In this document: positions 24,743 through 33,749 of the stretch, piece by piece
How the letters are laid out: each line of letters opens with the position of its first letter
How positions within the stretch are numbered: the stretch's first letter is position 1
From: Rhizobiaceae bacterium
GTDB taxonomy: Bacteria; Pseudomonadota; Alphaproteobacteria; Rhizobiales; Rhizobiaceae
DNA length: 64,000 bases
Assembly (NCBI GenBank): GCA_023953845.1
Contig: JAMLJC010000001.1
Coordinates: 3,048,501-3,112,500, forward strand
Reading direction: 5' to 3'
Made by a program: the position numbers and the translations under genes
The notes under the pieces: generated by a model
What the model was told of the DNA's origin: nothing
Database searches by the model: none
What the model saw: the letters and a program-made list of their open reading frames with translations, nothing else

Positions 24743-26854
24743 ATGAAGATACGGCGCTTTCACACTCTCCTTCTGGCTTCGGTGTCGCTGGTCACGGGCG
24801 CGAGCGCCCAGGATGCCCCCGACGGCGCCACGATCGTGCTGGAGGAGGTCACCGTCACCGCGCAGCGCCGCGAGCAAAAGGCGAAGGACGTGCCGGTGAG
24901 CCTGCGCGTGCTGTCGCGCGAAGACCTCGAAGGCCGTATCGCAAAACGTCTTGAGGATGCCTTCGCCGCGACGCCCAATGCCAGCATGACCAGCCAGCGC
25001 GGCGGCAACGACGCATCGGATATCTCGATTCGCGGCGTCAGCACCACCGCCTTCGGCGCCGATCCGAGCGTCAGCGTCTATGTGGACGATGTCTATGTCG
25101 GCAACGACAACGGCTTCAACGCGCGCATGTCGGACCTTGAGCAGGTGGAGATCCTGCGCGGTCCGCAGGGCACGCTTTACGGCAGGAACGCTGTCGGCGG
25201 CGCCGTCAATGTGCGGACCGCTTCCCCCGAGCTTGGCGTGAACAGCGCGACGATTCAAACCGGGGTGGGCACCGACGGGCTGGTCTTCGGCAGCGCCACG
25301 GCAAATGTCGCGCTCGGCCAGAACGCCGCCGCGCGCGTCTCCCTCTTCGGCGATCGCAGCGACGGCTGGGTGTCCAACGCGCAGGGCGGCCCGGATTTCA
25401 TGAACCTCGACGATTTCGGCGGCCGGGCAAAACTCCTCTACAAGCCGGCCGAGGACTGGGAGGTGGAGTTCTCAGCCGATTACGCCAGGGACAAGGGACG
25501 GAAGGGCGCCTACGGGCCGTTCGGGACCGTCTGGGAAGACGGCGTCGACATCGCGGTGCCGTTCAACGACGAGACGGAGAACTATGGCGTTGCGCTGAAA
25601 TCGACGTGGCAGATGGATTTCGGCGAGCTTGTCAGCGTGACCGCCTGGCGCGGCGCGGAAGGCGCCGGCGCCGGAGGCGCTTACACGCCCGTCGCCTTCC
25701 AGCAGGCCGCCTATTCGCGAGACTACGACCAGTTCACGCAGGAAGTGCGCGCCAACGCGGAAGGGGAGCGGTTCGACTGGACGCTGGGCGGCTTCGTGCT
25801 CTCGTCGCGGCAGAACCGCTACGAGGACACCGGCTTCTTCCCGGCGCTTCCGGAGGACTTCCTGTTTCCGGGCCAGCCGGCGCTTGCCGCGAACTACCGC
25901 GAGGGAACCACGACCGATACCGACACGCTGAGCGTCGCGGCTTTCGGCGATCTGACCTGGCATGCGACGGACCGTCTCGACGTGATCGCCGGCGCGCGGC
26001 TCAGCTACGACAGGAAATCGATCGATTACGAGCATGGCTCCGTGCTTGGTCCGGTCGCCTTCTTCGCGCCCGCCATTTCAACCAGCCAGTCTGTTGACGG
26101 CGTCGACATCTCGCCGCGCGTCGGCGTCACCTATGCCCTGACGGACGATGCCAAGCTCTATGGAACCATCTCGCGCGGCTACAAGCCGGCGGGCTTCAAC
26201 ATCTCCTTCGCGCCGTCCGAGGACATCGGCTACGATGCGGAAAGCGCCATCAACTACGAAGTGGGCATCAAGGGCGAGGCGCTGGACGGGCGGCTCGGCT
26301 ATGCGCTGTCCGCCTTCTATTTCGACTGGCGCGACCAGCAGGTCTACAGCTTCGTCAACAACCAACTCTTCATCGGCAACGCGCCGAAGTCGCGCAGCTA
26401 CGGCGCGGAAGCCGAAATCAGCTACGAGGTGACGGACGGGTTCCGCCTCTATGGCGGCATCGGCCTGCTCGACGCGCGGTTCACGGACTATCCGAATGCC
26501 ATGTCGGGCACGGACGAAAGCGGCAATTGGCAGCCCTTCGCGTCGAAATTCTCGGCCAATTTGAGCGCAGAATACAAGAGGCCGATCAGCGAGGGCATCG
26601 ATCTCGTGGCGCGGGCCGACTACAACTGGCGATCTGCCTTCTATTGGGACACGGCGAACCAGATCCGCGAGCCCGGCTACGGCATCGTCAACGCGCGGAT
26701 CGGCATCGAGACCGAACGCTGGGCGTTCAGCGTCTTTGCCCAGAACCTGTTCGATCAGGAATACCGCATTCGCGCAGCGGTCTATTCGGGTGGCGTCAAG
26801 GCCATACCCGGGACGCCGCAGACCTTCGGCGTTCTGGCGCGGGTAAGCTTCTGA
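24743..26854 (+). CDS. TonB-dependent outer-membrane receptor (siderophore)
   Basis: The product is 703 residues. It has a signal peptide (FHTLLLASVSLVTGASAQ), the N-terminal TonB-box region LEEVTVTAQRREQ, a plug domain (about 45-160, with DISIRGVSTTAFG and VEILRGPQGTLYGRNAVGGAVNV) and a long beta-barrel ending in Phe, as needed for insertion by BAM. It should import a ferric siderophore across the outer membrane. The ATG at 24743 begins the best signal peptide; an in-frame start at 24644 would extend it without benefit. The MFS gene overlaps its stop by one base. Confidence 0.92.
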   Translation: MKIRRFHTLLLASVSLVTGASAQDAPDGATIVLEEVTVTAQRREQKAKDVPVSLRVLSREDLEGRIAKRLEDAFAATPNASMTSQRGGNDASDISIRGVSTTAFGADPSVSVYVDDVYVGNDNGFNARMSDLEQVEILRGPQGTLYGRNAVGGAVNVRTASPELGVNSATIQTGVGTDGLVFGSATANVALGQNAAARVSLFGDRSDGWVSNAQGGPDFMNLDDFGGRAKLLYKPAEDWEVEFSADYARDKGRKGAYGPFGTVWEDGVDIAVPFNDETENYGVALKSTWQMDFGELVSVTAWRGAEGAGAGGAYTPVAFQQAAYSRDYDQFTQEVRANAEGERFDWTLGGFVLSSRQNRYEDTGFFPALPEDFLFPGQPALAANYREGTTTDTDTLSVAAFGDLTWHATDRLDVIAGARLSYDRKSIDYEHGSVLGPVAFFAPAISTSQSVDGVDISPRVGVTYALTDDAKLYGTISRGYKPAGFNISFAPSEDIGYDAESAINYEVGIKGEALDGRLGYALSAFYFDWRDQQVYSFVNNQLFIGNAPKSRSYGAEAEISYEVTDGFRLYGGIGLLDARFTDYPNAMSGTDESGNWQPFASKFSANLSAEYKRPISEGIDLVARADYNWRSAFYWDTANQIREPGYGIVNARIGIETERWAFSVFAQNLFDQEYRIRAAVYSGGVKAIPGTPQTFGVLARVSF

Positions 26855-28062
26855 TGCAAACGCCGCATGCAGTGGGGGCGAGGGCGGTTTATCTCGCCGT
26901 CGCGCCGCTCTATGCGGGGTTCGGCCTTTGCCTCGGCCTGATCCAGGTGGCCCTGCCGACGGTGTTGCAGCGGCAGGGTATGCCTATCGAACACGCCGGT
27001 TATTTGGCGCTGCTGTTCGTGCCGTTCGGACTGTCGGCGCTCTGGGCGCCCATGGTGGACAGGTTCCGCCTGCTCGGTCTGGAAAGGCGGCTGGGCTGGG
27101 TGACCGTGTCGCAGTCGCTGGTCGTCGCAAGCCTCGTCGTGATCGCTTTCGCCGGACCACAGGGCCTCGTCGTGCTGGTGCCGGCGCTTGCCGTTCTGGC
27201 CATCGCCGCCGCCACGATGGACGTGACGCTCGACGGCTATCTCTCCGAGACGTCGTCGTCGGAAGGCCGCGCCGTTCGCGGCGGCCTGAAGGTGTCATGT
27301 ATGTATATCGGCACGATCGCCGGCGCGACGCTCGCGCTCTTCCTGTTCGAACGCCTGGGCTGGACGATCGTCCTGTTGCTGGCAGCAGCCATTTGCACGG
27401 GCATGCTCGGTCTTTTCCTCGCCTTCTTCGAACCGGCTCCGGCGATCCGGCAACGGCAAGGGGCGGGCTTCAGGCGCTTCCTGTTCGAGCGCGGCATGTG
27501 GGACAGGGTGCTTCTGGTCGCCGCCGCGGGCATGCTGCTCGGGGTCGGCCTTTCGGCGCCCCGGCTGCTTCTTGTCGAACGCGGCGCATCCTTTGAGGCG
27601 ATCGGCATTCTGTTCGGCCCGGTTTCGATGCTGATCGGACTGCTTGGAGCCCTGTCAGGAATGTTCCTGGGCAACAGGCACGGCAGCGGCAGCACGCTCG
27701 TTTGCGCAGGCGCTCTGTTCGCCGCCGGCATGCTGGCGATGAGCGTCGCGCCGGACCTTGTCTTCGGCCGTTTCGAGATGACGGCGCTTGCGATCGGATG
27801 CGCTGCGCTCGCCTACGGTGCCGCCTATGGCGGTGTCAGCGCCGTCGCTCTTGGCTGGACGAGCCGCGACCGGGCAGCGACCGACTATTCGGTCGTGCAG
27901 AGCGTCTGGAATTCGTCGATCATCCTCGGCGGTGCACTGGGCGGTCTCGCGCTCGGCCTTGTCGGCACGGTGTTGTTCGGTCTCGTCGGCTGTTGCGTCT
28001 TCGTCTTCTTCTGGCTGCTCGCGCTTCGTCCGGCTGCGTCACTGGCGCTCGGTGCGCGCTGA
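26854..28062 (+). CDS. MFS transporter, RhtX/FptX (AmpG-like) siderophore permease type
   Basis: The product is 402 residues with about twelve hydrophobic helices. The pattern LYAGFGLCLGLIQVALPTVL, FVPFGLSALWAPMVDR and ATMDVTLDGYLSE is that of the RhtX/FptX/AmpG-like group, which carries ferric siderophores or their fragments across the inner membrane; YbtX of yersiniabactin loci is comparable. It overlaps the receptor stop by one base and is 2 bp from the first ABC half-transporter. Confidence 0.83.
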   Translation: MQTPHAVGARAVYLAVAPLYAGFGLCLGLIQVALPTVLQRQGMPIEHAGYLALLFVPFGLSALWAPMVDRFRLLGLERRLGWVTVSQSLVVASLVVIAFAGPQGLVVLVPALAVLAIAAATMDVTLDGYLSETSSSEGRAVRGGLKVSCMYIGTIAGATLALFLFERLGWTIVLLLAAAICTGMLGLFLAFFEPAPAIRQRQGAGFRRFLFERGMWDRVLLVAAAGMLLGVGLSAPRLLLVERGASFEAIGILFGPVSMLIGLLGALSGMFLGNRHGSGSTLVCAGALFAAGMLAMSVAPDLVFGRFEMTALAIGCAALAYGAAYGGVSAVALGWTSRDRAATDYSVVQSVWNSSIILGGALGGLALGLVGTVLFGLVGCCVFVFFWLLALRPAASLALGAR

Positions 28063-28064
28063 TC

Positions 28065-29870
28065 ATGAAAGACGCGGAAACAACGGTGCCGGCCGGGATT
28101 CCCGAGAGTCCTCTTGCCTTCATCCGCCATTTCGCGCGGCCGTACAGATTTCTTTTCATCGGATCGCTGGCTGCCGCCGCCGCTTCCGGCATCCTTTCGC
28201 TCGGGCCGGCGCTCGTCATATACGCCATCGTCGCATCCGCCGGCTCGGACGATGCGACGACCGGCGGTATGGCGATGACAGCGCTCGCAGGTCTGTGCGC
28301 CGCGCTCGGCCATCTCGTCCTTGCCGTTGTGTCCACGCTCGGCGGACACAAGACCGCCTTCGCCATCCAGCGCGACCTGCGACTGAGGCTGGTCGGCAGC
28401 ATCGTCGAGGCGCCGGTCAGCCGCGTCGAGGGAAGAGCCGGGGAGATCAAGAAGACGGCGCTGGCCGATGTGGACCGGCTCGAAGGGCTTCTTGCGCATG
28501 TACTGCCGGACATGGCTTCGGGTCTCGCTGCGGCGGTTGCAGGAAGCATCGTGCTTGTTATGGTGGACTGGCGGCTGTTTCTGGCATCGCTCGCGCTGCT
28601 TCCCATCGCCGTGGTCGCGCAGATATGGATGTATGGCGGGCGCTCGGAACTGTTCGAGCGTTGGAACGCTACGGAAGCGAAGGCCAATGCCGCGCTTCTC
28701 TCCTATGTCAGGGGAATCGCGACGCTGCGTGCCTTCAACCGGCAGGCCAGCACGCTGGAGAATGTCCGAGCTGCGATCCACGAACTGCGTGACCTGGCCG
28801 TCATCATCACGCAAAAATCCCGATACTCCTATTCGCTCTTCGACGGTGTGCTCTCGACCAACCTTCTCGTCGTGCTGCCGGTGGCGCTTCTCCTGCATGG
28901 CGCCGGGACCATTGGAGATGCCGGCTTCGTTCTGGCCGTCACGCTCGGCGCTTCGCTGATCGCGCCGCTTCACAAGGTGGTCTTCGCAACGATGATCGCG
29001 GCGCGTTCGGCCGTCGCGGTGTCGCGCATTCGCGAATTGCTGCAAACGCCGCCCCTGCCGGGCGAAGGCACGACAGGCGCGCCGGCCGGGAACGCGATCA
29101 CGCTTGAAGGCGTGGCGTTCTCCTATCCGGATGGGCGGGAAGTGCTGCGGGGCATCGACCTGCGTATCGCCGAGGGCGAGACGGTGGCGATCGTCGGACC
29201 CTCGGGAACTGGCAAGTCCACGCTCGCGCGCCTCCTGTTGCGGCTGGAAGATCCGACATCCGGCAGGATATGCCTCGGCGACATCGACATGCGCGAGATC
29301 GAGCCGTCCGCATTGCGGTTGAAACTCGCCGCTGTCTTCCAGGATTCCGTCCTGTTCCACGGGACAATCGGCGACAACATCGCCCTGTCCGCGACACGGG
29401 CGGATCATGGCGGTCTTTTGCGCGTGCTGCGCGACGCCCGTGCCGACGATATCGCGGGCGATGGCGAGGCGACGCTGCGTCTCGCCATCAGCGATCGGGG
29501 CCAGCGCCTGTCGGGCGGCGAGAAGCAGCGGGTCGCCATTGCGCGCGCCTTGCTCAAGGATGCGCCGGTGCTGCTGCTCGACGAGGCCACGGCCTCCATC
29601 GACGCCGCCAGCGAGGCCGCCATTCAGGAGGCGGTGGAACGCACGGCGCAGGGCAGGACGGTGATCGTCATCGCGCACCGGCTGCGGTCGATCCGGGATG
29701 CCGACCGTATCGTAGTGCTCAATGGCGGAACGGTCGAAGCCATCGGAAAGCATGACGAACTGCTCGGCCGCTCGGCCACCTACAGGCGTCTCCATGAGGC
29801 GCAGCAGCGCGCCGCGGGATGGAATCTCGCCGGCCCGCGCGGCATCGCCGGTCGCGAGGAAACGGCATGA
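28065..29870 (+). CDS. ABC half-transporter, membrane plus ATPase (YbtP/YbtQ-like)
   Basis: The product is 601 residues with an N-terminal six-helix type IV exporter-fold domain (about 25-320) and a C-terminal ATPase with Walker A GPSGTGKST at about 378-386, signature LSGGEKQ and Walker B VLLLDEAT. Although of exporter fold, such pairs beside FyuA-type receptors (YbtPQ, IrtAB) import ferric siderophores. The second half-transporter overlaps its stop by 4 bp, so they probably form a heterodimer. Confidence 0.87.
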   Translation: MKDAETTVPAGIPESPLAFIRHFARPYRFLFIGSLAAAAASGILSLGPALVIYAIVASAGSDDATTGGMAMTALAGLCAALGHLVLAVVSTLGGHKTAFAIQRDLRLRLVGSIVEAPVSRVEGRAGEIKKTALADVDRLEGLLAHVLPDMASGLAAAVAGSIVLVMVDWRLFLASLALLPIAVVAQIWMYGGRSELFERWNATEAKANAALLSYVRGIATLRAFNRQASTLENVRAAIHELRDLAVIITQKSRYSYSLFDGVLSTNLLVVLPVALLLHGAGTIGDAGFVLAVTLGASLIAPLHKVVFATMIAARSAVAVSRIRELLQTPPLPGEGTTGAPAGNAITLEGVAFSYPDGREVLRGIDLRIAEGETVAIVGPSGTGKSTLARLLLRLEDPTSGRICLGDIDMREIEPSALRLKLAAVFQDSVLFHGTIGDNIALSATRADHGGLLRVLRDARADDIAGDGEATLRLAISDRGQRLSGGEKQRVAIARALLKDAPVLLLDEATASIDAASEAAIQEAVERTAQGRTVIVIAHRLRSIRDADRIVVLNGGTVEAIGKHDELLGRSATYRRLHEAQQRAAGWNLAGPRGIAGREETA

Positions 29871-31630
29871 ACAGGATGCTGCGTCTTCTCGGCCTCGACC
29901 TGGCCGGCCGGCGCTTCGAGGGCCTGCATGCGGCTTTGGCATATGGGGCCGCAACCGCTCTCTTCGAGGCGATTCCCTACGGCGTGCTGGTCTGGGCGCT
30001 GCATTCAGTCCTTACGGGCATTACCGAGCCCTGGCAGGCGCCTGCATCCGCCGGACTGCTTCTGATCGCCTTTTTCGGCGCATGGTTCTGCAAGGCGCAG
30101 GCGCTTCTGAAAAGCTTCAGCGCTACTTACTGCATGGTGGCCGAAATGCGGCTCGCGGCGGCCGACCGGCTTGGACGGATGTCGCTGGGCCGCATCCAGC
30201 GCGGACGCGGGGCAACGCTTGCCGATCTGTTCACGGATCGCTTCACGCTCTATCAGGACATCGTCACCCACATGTGGTGGCAGGTATCGTCCACACTGGG
30301 ATTTCCGGTCGTCATCTGGATCATGCTGATGCTTGTCGACTGGAGGATCGGCACGGTGATCGCGCTGTTCATCCCGCTCGCGCTCTGGGTGGTGCCGTGG
30401 AGCTTTCGCCTGCTCGACCGCGCCACGGACAAGGTGATCCCGGCGCGCAACGATCTCGCCAACCGCATCGTGGAACTCGTGGAGGGCATCAAGGACGTCC
30501 AGCTGATGGATGCCGAAGGCGTCAGGGCGGATGCCGCGCGCCGTTCCGTGCGGACGCTGGAAGAGCGCGCGCTCGCCACGGAACTTGCGCCTTCGCCGGC
30601 CATACTGGCATTCGGTTTCGTCTGGTCCCTTGCCGTGTCGGCGGCTATCGTGATCGGCGCCTGGATGTATCTCGACGGGACGACCAGCGTTTTTGCGCTG
30701 GCTGCGAGCCTCGTGCTGAGCGCCAGACTGTGCGCGTCGCTGTCCGATCTCGGCATTTTCCTGATCGAGTTCCGCTTCGCGCGACGTGCGCTCATGTCGA
30801 TCCGCGAATTCGTGGATCAGCCTTTGCTACCTGCCGCCGCTTCCCCGCTGGAACCGCAGGGTGCCGGGATCGATATCGACCACGTTTCCTTTTCACATGA
30901 CGATGAACAGACGCTTTCGGATGTCTCGCTGGCTTTGCCGGCGGGAGGCATCCTTGCGCTCGTCGGGCCTTCCGGCTCCGGCAAGAGCACACTGGCGGGG
31001 CTGATCGCGCGGCTTTGGGATGTCGATGCCGGGGCGATCCGGATAGGCGGCGTCGACCTCAGGAACATGAGCCCGGATGTCCTGAACGCCACCGTCAGCA
31101 TGGTGCTTCAGGAGGTCTCGCTGTTCGAGATGCCGGTCAAGGAGAACATCCGCCTCGGACGGCCGGGCGCTTCCGATGCCGAGGTCGAGGCTTCGGCCCG
31201 CGCGGCGCGAATCCACGATCGCATCCTCGACATGCCGCAGGGTTATGACACGATCCTCCAAGGCGGCGGCGTCGCGCTCTCGGGCGGCGAGCGCCAGCGG
31301 ATCGCGATCGCGCGCGCTCTTTTGAAGGATGCGCCGGTGCTTGTACTTGACGAGGCTTCGGCGAGCGTCGATCTGGAGAACGAGTGGCTGATCCAGGACG
31401 CGCTGGACGAACTCACGCGCGGCCGCACCGTCATCGTCATCGCGCACCGGCTCTGGACCGTCGCGGGAGCGGATCGCATTGCCTTCATGCGCGACGGGTG
31501 CGTCACCGAAACGGGTTCGCATGACGAGCTGATCGCGCGGAACGGCGACTATGCGAGCCTCTGGAAACAGCAGGCGCAGGCCCGCGGCTGGCGCGGGCGT
31601 GCTTCGGTGGACCAAACTCTCATCCTCTAG
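29867..31630 (+). CDS. ABC half-transporter, membrane plus ATPase (YbtQ/IrtB-like)
   Basis: The product is 587 residues, with a six-helix membrane domain (about 20-310) and an ATPase with Walker A GPSGSGKST near 366-374, LSGGERQ and VLVLDEAS. It is the partner of the preceding half-transporter, with a 4-bp ATGA overlap. The gene ends the siderophore uptake operon; no biosynthesis gene follows, so the locus probably serves uptake of a foreign siderophore. Confidence 0.87.
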   Translation: MNRMLRLLGLDLAGRRFEGLHAALAYGAATALFEAIPYGVLVWALHSVLTGITEPWQAPASAGLLLIAFFGAWFCKAQALLKSFSATYCMVAEMRLAAADRLGRMSLGRIQRGRGATLADLFTDRFTLYQDIVTHMWWQVSSTLGFPVVIWIMLMLVDWRIGTVIALFIPLALWVVPWSFRLLDRATDKVIPARNDLANRIVELVEGIKDVQLMDAEGVRADAARRSVRTLEERALATELAPSPAILAFGFVWSLAVSAAIVIGAWMYLDGTTSVFALAASLVLSARLCASLSDLGIFLIEFRFARRALMSIREFVDQPLLPAAASPLEPQGAGIDIDHVSFSHDDEQTLSDVSLALPAGGILALVGPSGSGKSTLAGLIARLWDVDAGAIRIGGVDLRNMSPDVLNATVSMVLQEVSLFEMPVKENIRLGRPGASDAEVEASARAARIHDRILDMPQGYDTILQGGGVALSGGERQRIAIARALLKDAPVLVLDEASASVDLENEWLIQDALDELTRGRTVIVIAHRLWTVAGADRIAFMRDGCVTETGSHDELIARNGDYASLWKQQAQARGWRGRASVDQTLIL

Positions 31631-31780
31631 ACGAAGACAGCAGATTCCTCGCGAATACGCACCATATGCCGGCTTTCGCGTAGGCCGATCCACGTTGACG
31701 ACCAGCGCCCGGGGTAGCGCAGCGATCCGGCGATCCCGCAGGCGGGCCTGTCCGTCGAGGATACACAGCTTCATTCAAAT

Positions 31781-31795
31781 TATTGTTGAACAAAA
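31781..31795. promoter_or_regulatory. GntR operator candidate, copy 1 (TATTGTTGAACAAAA)
   Basis: A palindromic core TTGTT-G-AACAA lies 121 bp upstream of the GntR gene start. The same 15-bp sequence, differing only in the centre base, recurs at 31846-31860. GntR/FCD regulators bind this kind of short palindrome. Confidence 0.6.
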
Positions 31796-31845
31796 TTATT
31801 TCATAGGCTAGCCATATGTTGACAATTTGGGCTATCATAGCCGGG

Positions 31846-31860
31846 TATTGTTCAACAAAA
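31846..31860. promoter_or_regulatory. GntR operator candidate, copy 2 (TATTGTTCAACAAAA)
   Basis: This is the second copy, 65 bp from the first, 42 bp before the GntR start. A TTGACA hexamer lies between the copies at 31819-31824, though a good -10 partner was not found. The arrangement suggests autorepression. Confidence 0.6.
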
Positions 31861-31901
31861 ATGCGCGACGCTCTGCGAATAGCGCAAAGTCGGAGGTTTC
31901 A

Positions 31902-32693
31902 TTGTCGGCTATCGGGCAGGCGCAGTTCGGTAGGGAGGAGGCGGATGCGACCTCTGTCGCCGCGTCCGTACGCGCCGCCGATATCCTGCGCGCCCGCATC
32001 CTGGGCGGCGAGCTGCCGGCGGGAACGGCGCTGCGCGAGAGCGCGTTGGCGACGTCGCTGGACATATCCCGGAATACGTTGCGGGAAGCGCTGCGCCAGC
32101 TTCTCAACGAAGGCCTGATAGAACAGGCCCTCTACAGGGGAGCCACGGTTCGCAGGATGTCGCATGCGGATGTGCGGGACATCTTCACGGTGAGACGTAC
32201 GTTGCAGTTCCGGGCCGTCGAACTGAGTGCCTATGCATCACAGCAGCATCTCGACGACCTGGACCGCTGGGTGAGCGACGGTGAAACCGCGGCGGTTGCC
32301 GGCGACTGGCTGGCCGTTGGTACCGCGAGCCTGCGTTTCCATCTGGCGATCGTGTCCCTGATCGGCAGTCCGCTCCTCGACCGTTTCTTCGAGACGATCA
32401 TGGCCCAGCTCAGTCTGGCTCTGGAGGGACGCCGCGCCGAGCGCGAGTTCCAGTCGCAATGGGTCTCGCGCAACCGCGAGATATGCAGCCTGCTGAGCGG
32501 CGGCAGAAGGCAGGACGCCATGCGTGCGCTCGCTTCCTTCATCGGCGATTCGGAGAGGATCGTTCTGGATATCGTCAGGGCGAACGGCAAGCCGCGTCAG
32601 GCGGACGGCGCGCGGGACCGGCGAGCGATCGCCGTCGCCGATGCGAATGCCGCGAACGGTACGGCGCGGGATTCTGACGAGGGAGGTGGCTGA
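31902..32693 (+). CDS. GntR-family (FCD) transcriptional regulator
   Basis: The product is about 263 residues from a TTG at 31902, chosen because GGAGG lies 5 bp upstream (31892-31896). An N-terminal winged helix (about 25-85, with GTALRESALATSLDISRNTLREALRQL) is followed by an all-helical FCD effector domain (about 95-225). The C-terminal 40 residues are low-complexity. It precedes an amino-acid importer operon on the same strand and probably regulates that operon and itself through the two palindromes upstream. Confidence 0.88.
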   Translation: MSAIGQAQFGREEADATSVAASVRAADILRARILGGELPAGTALRESALATSLDISRNTLREALRQLLNEGLIEQALYRGATVRRMSHADVRDIFTVRRTLQFRAVELSAYASQQHLDDLDRWVSDGETAAVAGDWLAVGTASLRFHLAIVSLIGSPLLDRFFETIMAQLSLALEGRRAEREFQSQWVSRNREICSLLSGGRRQDAMRALASFIGDSERIVLDIVRANGKPRQADGARDRRAIAVADANAANGTARDSDEGGG

Positions 32694-32706
32694 GACAGGG
32701 TGGCGC

Positions 32707-32725
32707 CGACCGGACCCGCCGGTCG
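32707..32725 (+). terminator. Short hairpin after the GntR gene
   Basis: A 7-bp stem CGACCGG / CCGGTCG with a five-base loop lies 14 bp after the stop. It has no T-run, so it is a weak terminator candidate. Confidence 0.3.
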
Positions 32726-32881
32726 CGCAATGGCCGGAACCCGGTTTTCTGGTGAGCTTCGCCGCAGCCAGCAACAAGACCGCCGGAGAAAGGCGGCAAC
32801 ACCACATGGATGGCTTCGCGCACCCTTCGCCTTGCGGAGGGCGGGAGGTCTTTGCGTCAAAAAGTCCAGAGGAGAAGGACG

Positions 32882-33748
32882 TTGGTTTCTATCAGAAAAG
32901 CTCTTTATACCTGTTCGGCATTCGCCGTGGCCGCGCTGCTTTCCGTCGGCGCTGCTTCGGCCCAATCCTGCGAGCCGGAGAAGGTCGCCGAAAAATATCC
33001 CGGGCTGGCCGGCCGGACGATCAAGATAGGGGCCGACCCTCAGACGCCGCCCTATGTGATGCGGGACGCCCAGAACTTCGAGAATCTGGTCGGCATCGAT
33101 GCCGATGTCGCCCGCGCGGTCTTCGACTGCGCCGGCGTCAAACATGAATTCGTCGCGGGCGCCTGGTCCGGCCTCCTTCCGGCGGTCATGGGCGGCCAGA
33201 TCGACGTCCTTTGGGACAACCTCTATTACAATCCGGAGCGGGGCAAGAAGCTCGACTTCGTCATCTACATGCAGGCCGGCACGGGAGCGATGACGCAGGC
33301 CGGCAACCCCAAGGGCATCACCAGCAAGGACGCCATGTGCGGCGCGACCGTCGGCGTCACGCTCGGAGGCTATGAAGAGGGGCTGGTCAAGGAGGCCGAT
33401 GCGGCCTGCACCGCGGCGGGCAAGCCGGGCATCACCATGATGTCGTTCCAGGACGTCGCCGCCGGCATCCGCCTCATCGAGAGCGGCCGTGCCGACATCA
33501 TGATGTGGGACGCTGGCCTGATCGACACGCTCGTCGCCGAGAATCCCGGCAAGTATGCGCGGGCGTTCATGACGCTGAGCGGCATCCAGATCGGACCCGC
33601 CGTCCGCAAGGATGATCCGGATCTGCTCAAGGCCATCCTCGATGGCATGCTGGTCCTGCAGGCCAAGAACGAACAGGCCGAGATCTTCAAGAAGTACAAT
33701 GTCGATCCGGCTTCCCAAGTCCCGGCCGTTGTGAAGAACGAGAAGTAG
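32882..33748 (+). CDS. Amino-acid-type ABC transporter substrate-binding protein
   Basis: The product is 288 residues from a TTG at 32882, preceded by AGAGGAGAAGG. It has a Sec signal peptide (about 1-27, ending GAASAQ) and the bacterial solute-binding family 3 pattern (TIKIGADPQTPPYVM, GIDADVARAVF, GAWSGLLPAVMGGQIDV). It delivers a small polar ligand, probably an amino acid or derivative, to the fused permease-ATPase encoded directly downstream. Confidence 0.88.
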   Translation: MVSIRKALYTCSAFAVAALLSVGAASAQSCEPEKVAEKYPGLAGRTIKIGADPQTPPYVMRDAQNFENLVGIDADVARAVFDCAGVKHEFVAGAWSGLLPAVMGGQIDVLWDNLYYNPERGKKLDFVIYMQAGTGAMTQAGNPKGITSKDAMCGATVGVTLGGYEEGLVKEADAACTAAGKPGITMMSFQDVAAGIRLIESGRADIMMWDAGLIDTLVAENPGKYARAFMTLSGIQIGPAVRKDDPDLLKAILDGMLVLQAKNEQAEIFKKYNVDPASQVPAVVKNEK

Positions 33749-33749
33749 A

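Noticed and set aside
27885..29954. Long minus-strand frame opposite the first ABC half-transporter
   Set aside because: The ABC motifs on the plus strand are complete; the antisense product has no recognisable features.
31819..31850. Promoter TTGACA with a -10 upstream of the GntR gene
   Set aside because: TTGACA is perfect, but no -10-like hexamer lies at 16-18 bp; nearest candidates are at 8 or 19-20 bp, so no promoter is called.
32693..32882. Riboswitch or small RNA in the leader of the amino-acid importer
   Set aside because: Several short GC-rich stems are present, but none forms a known riboswitch pattern and there is no T-run.
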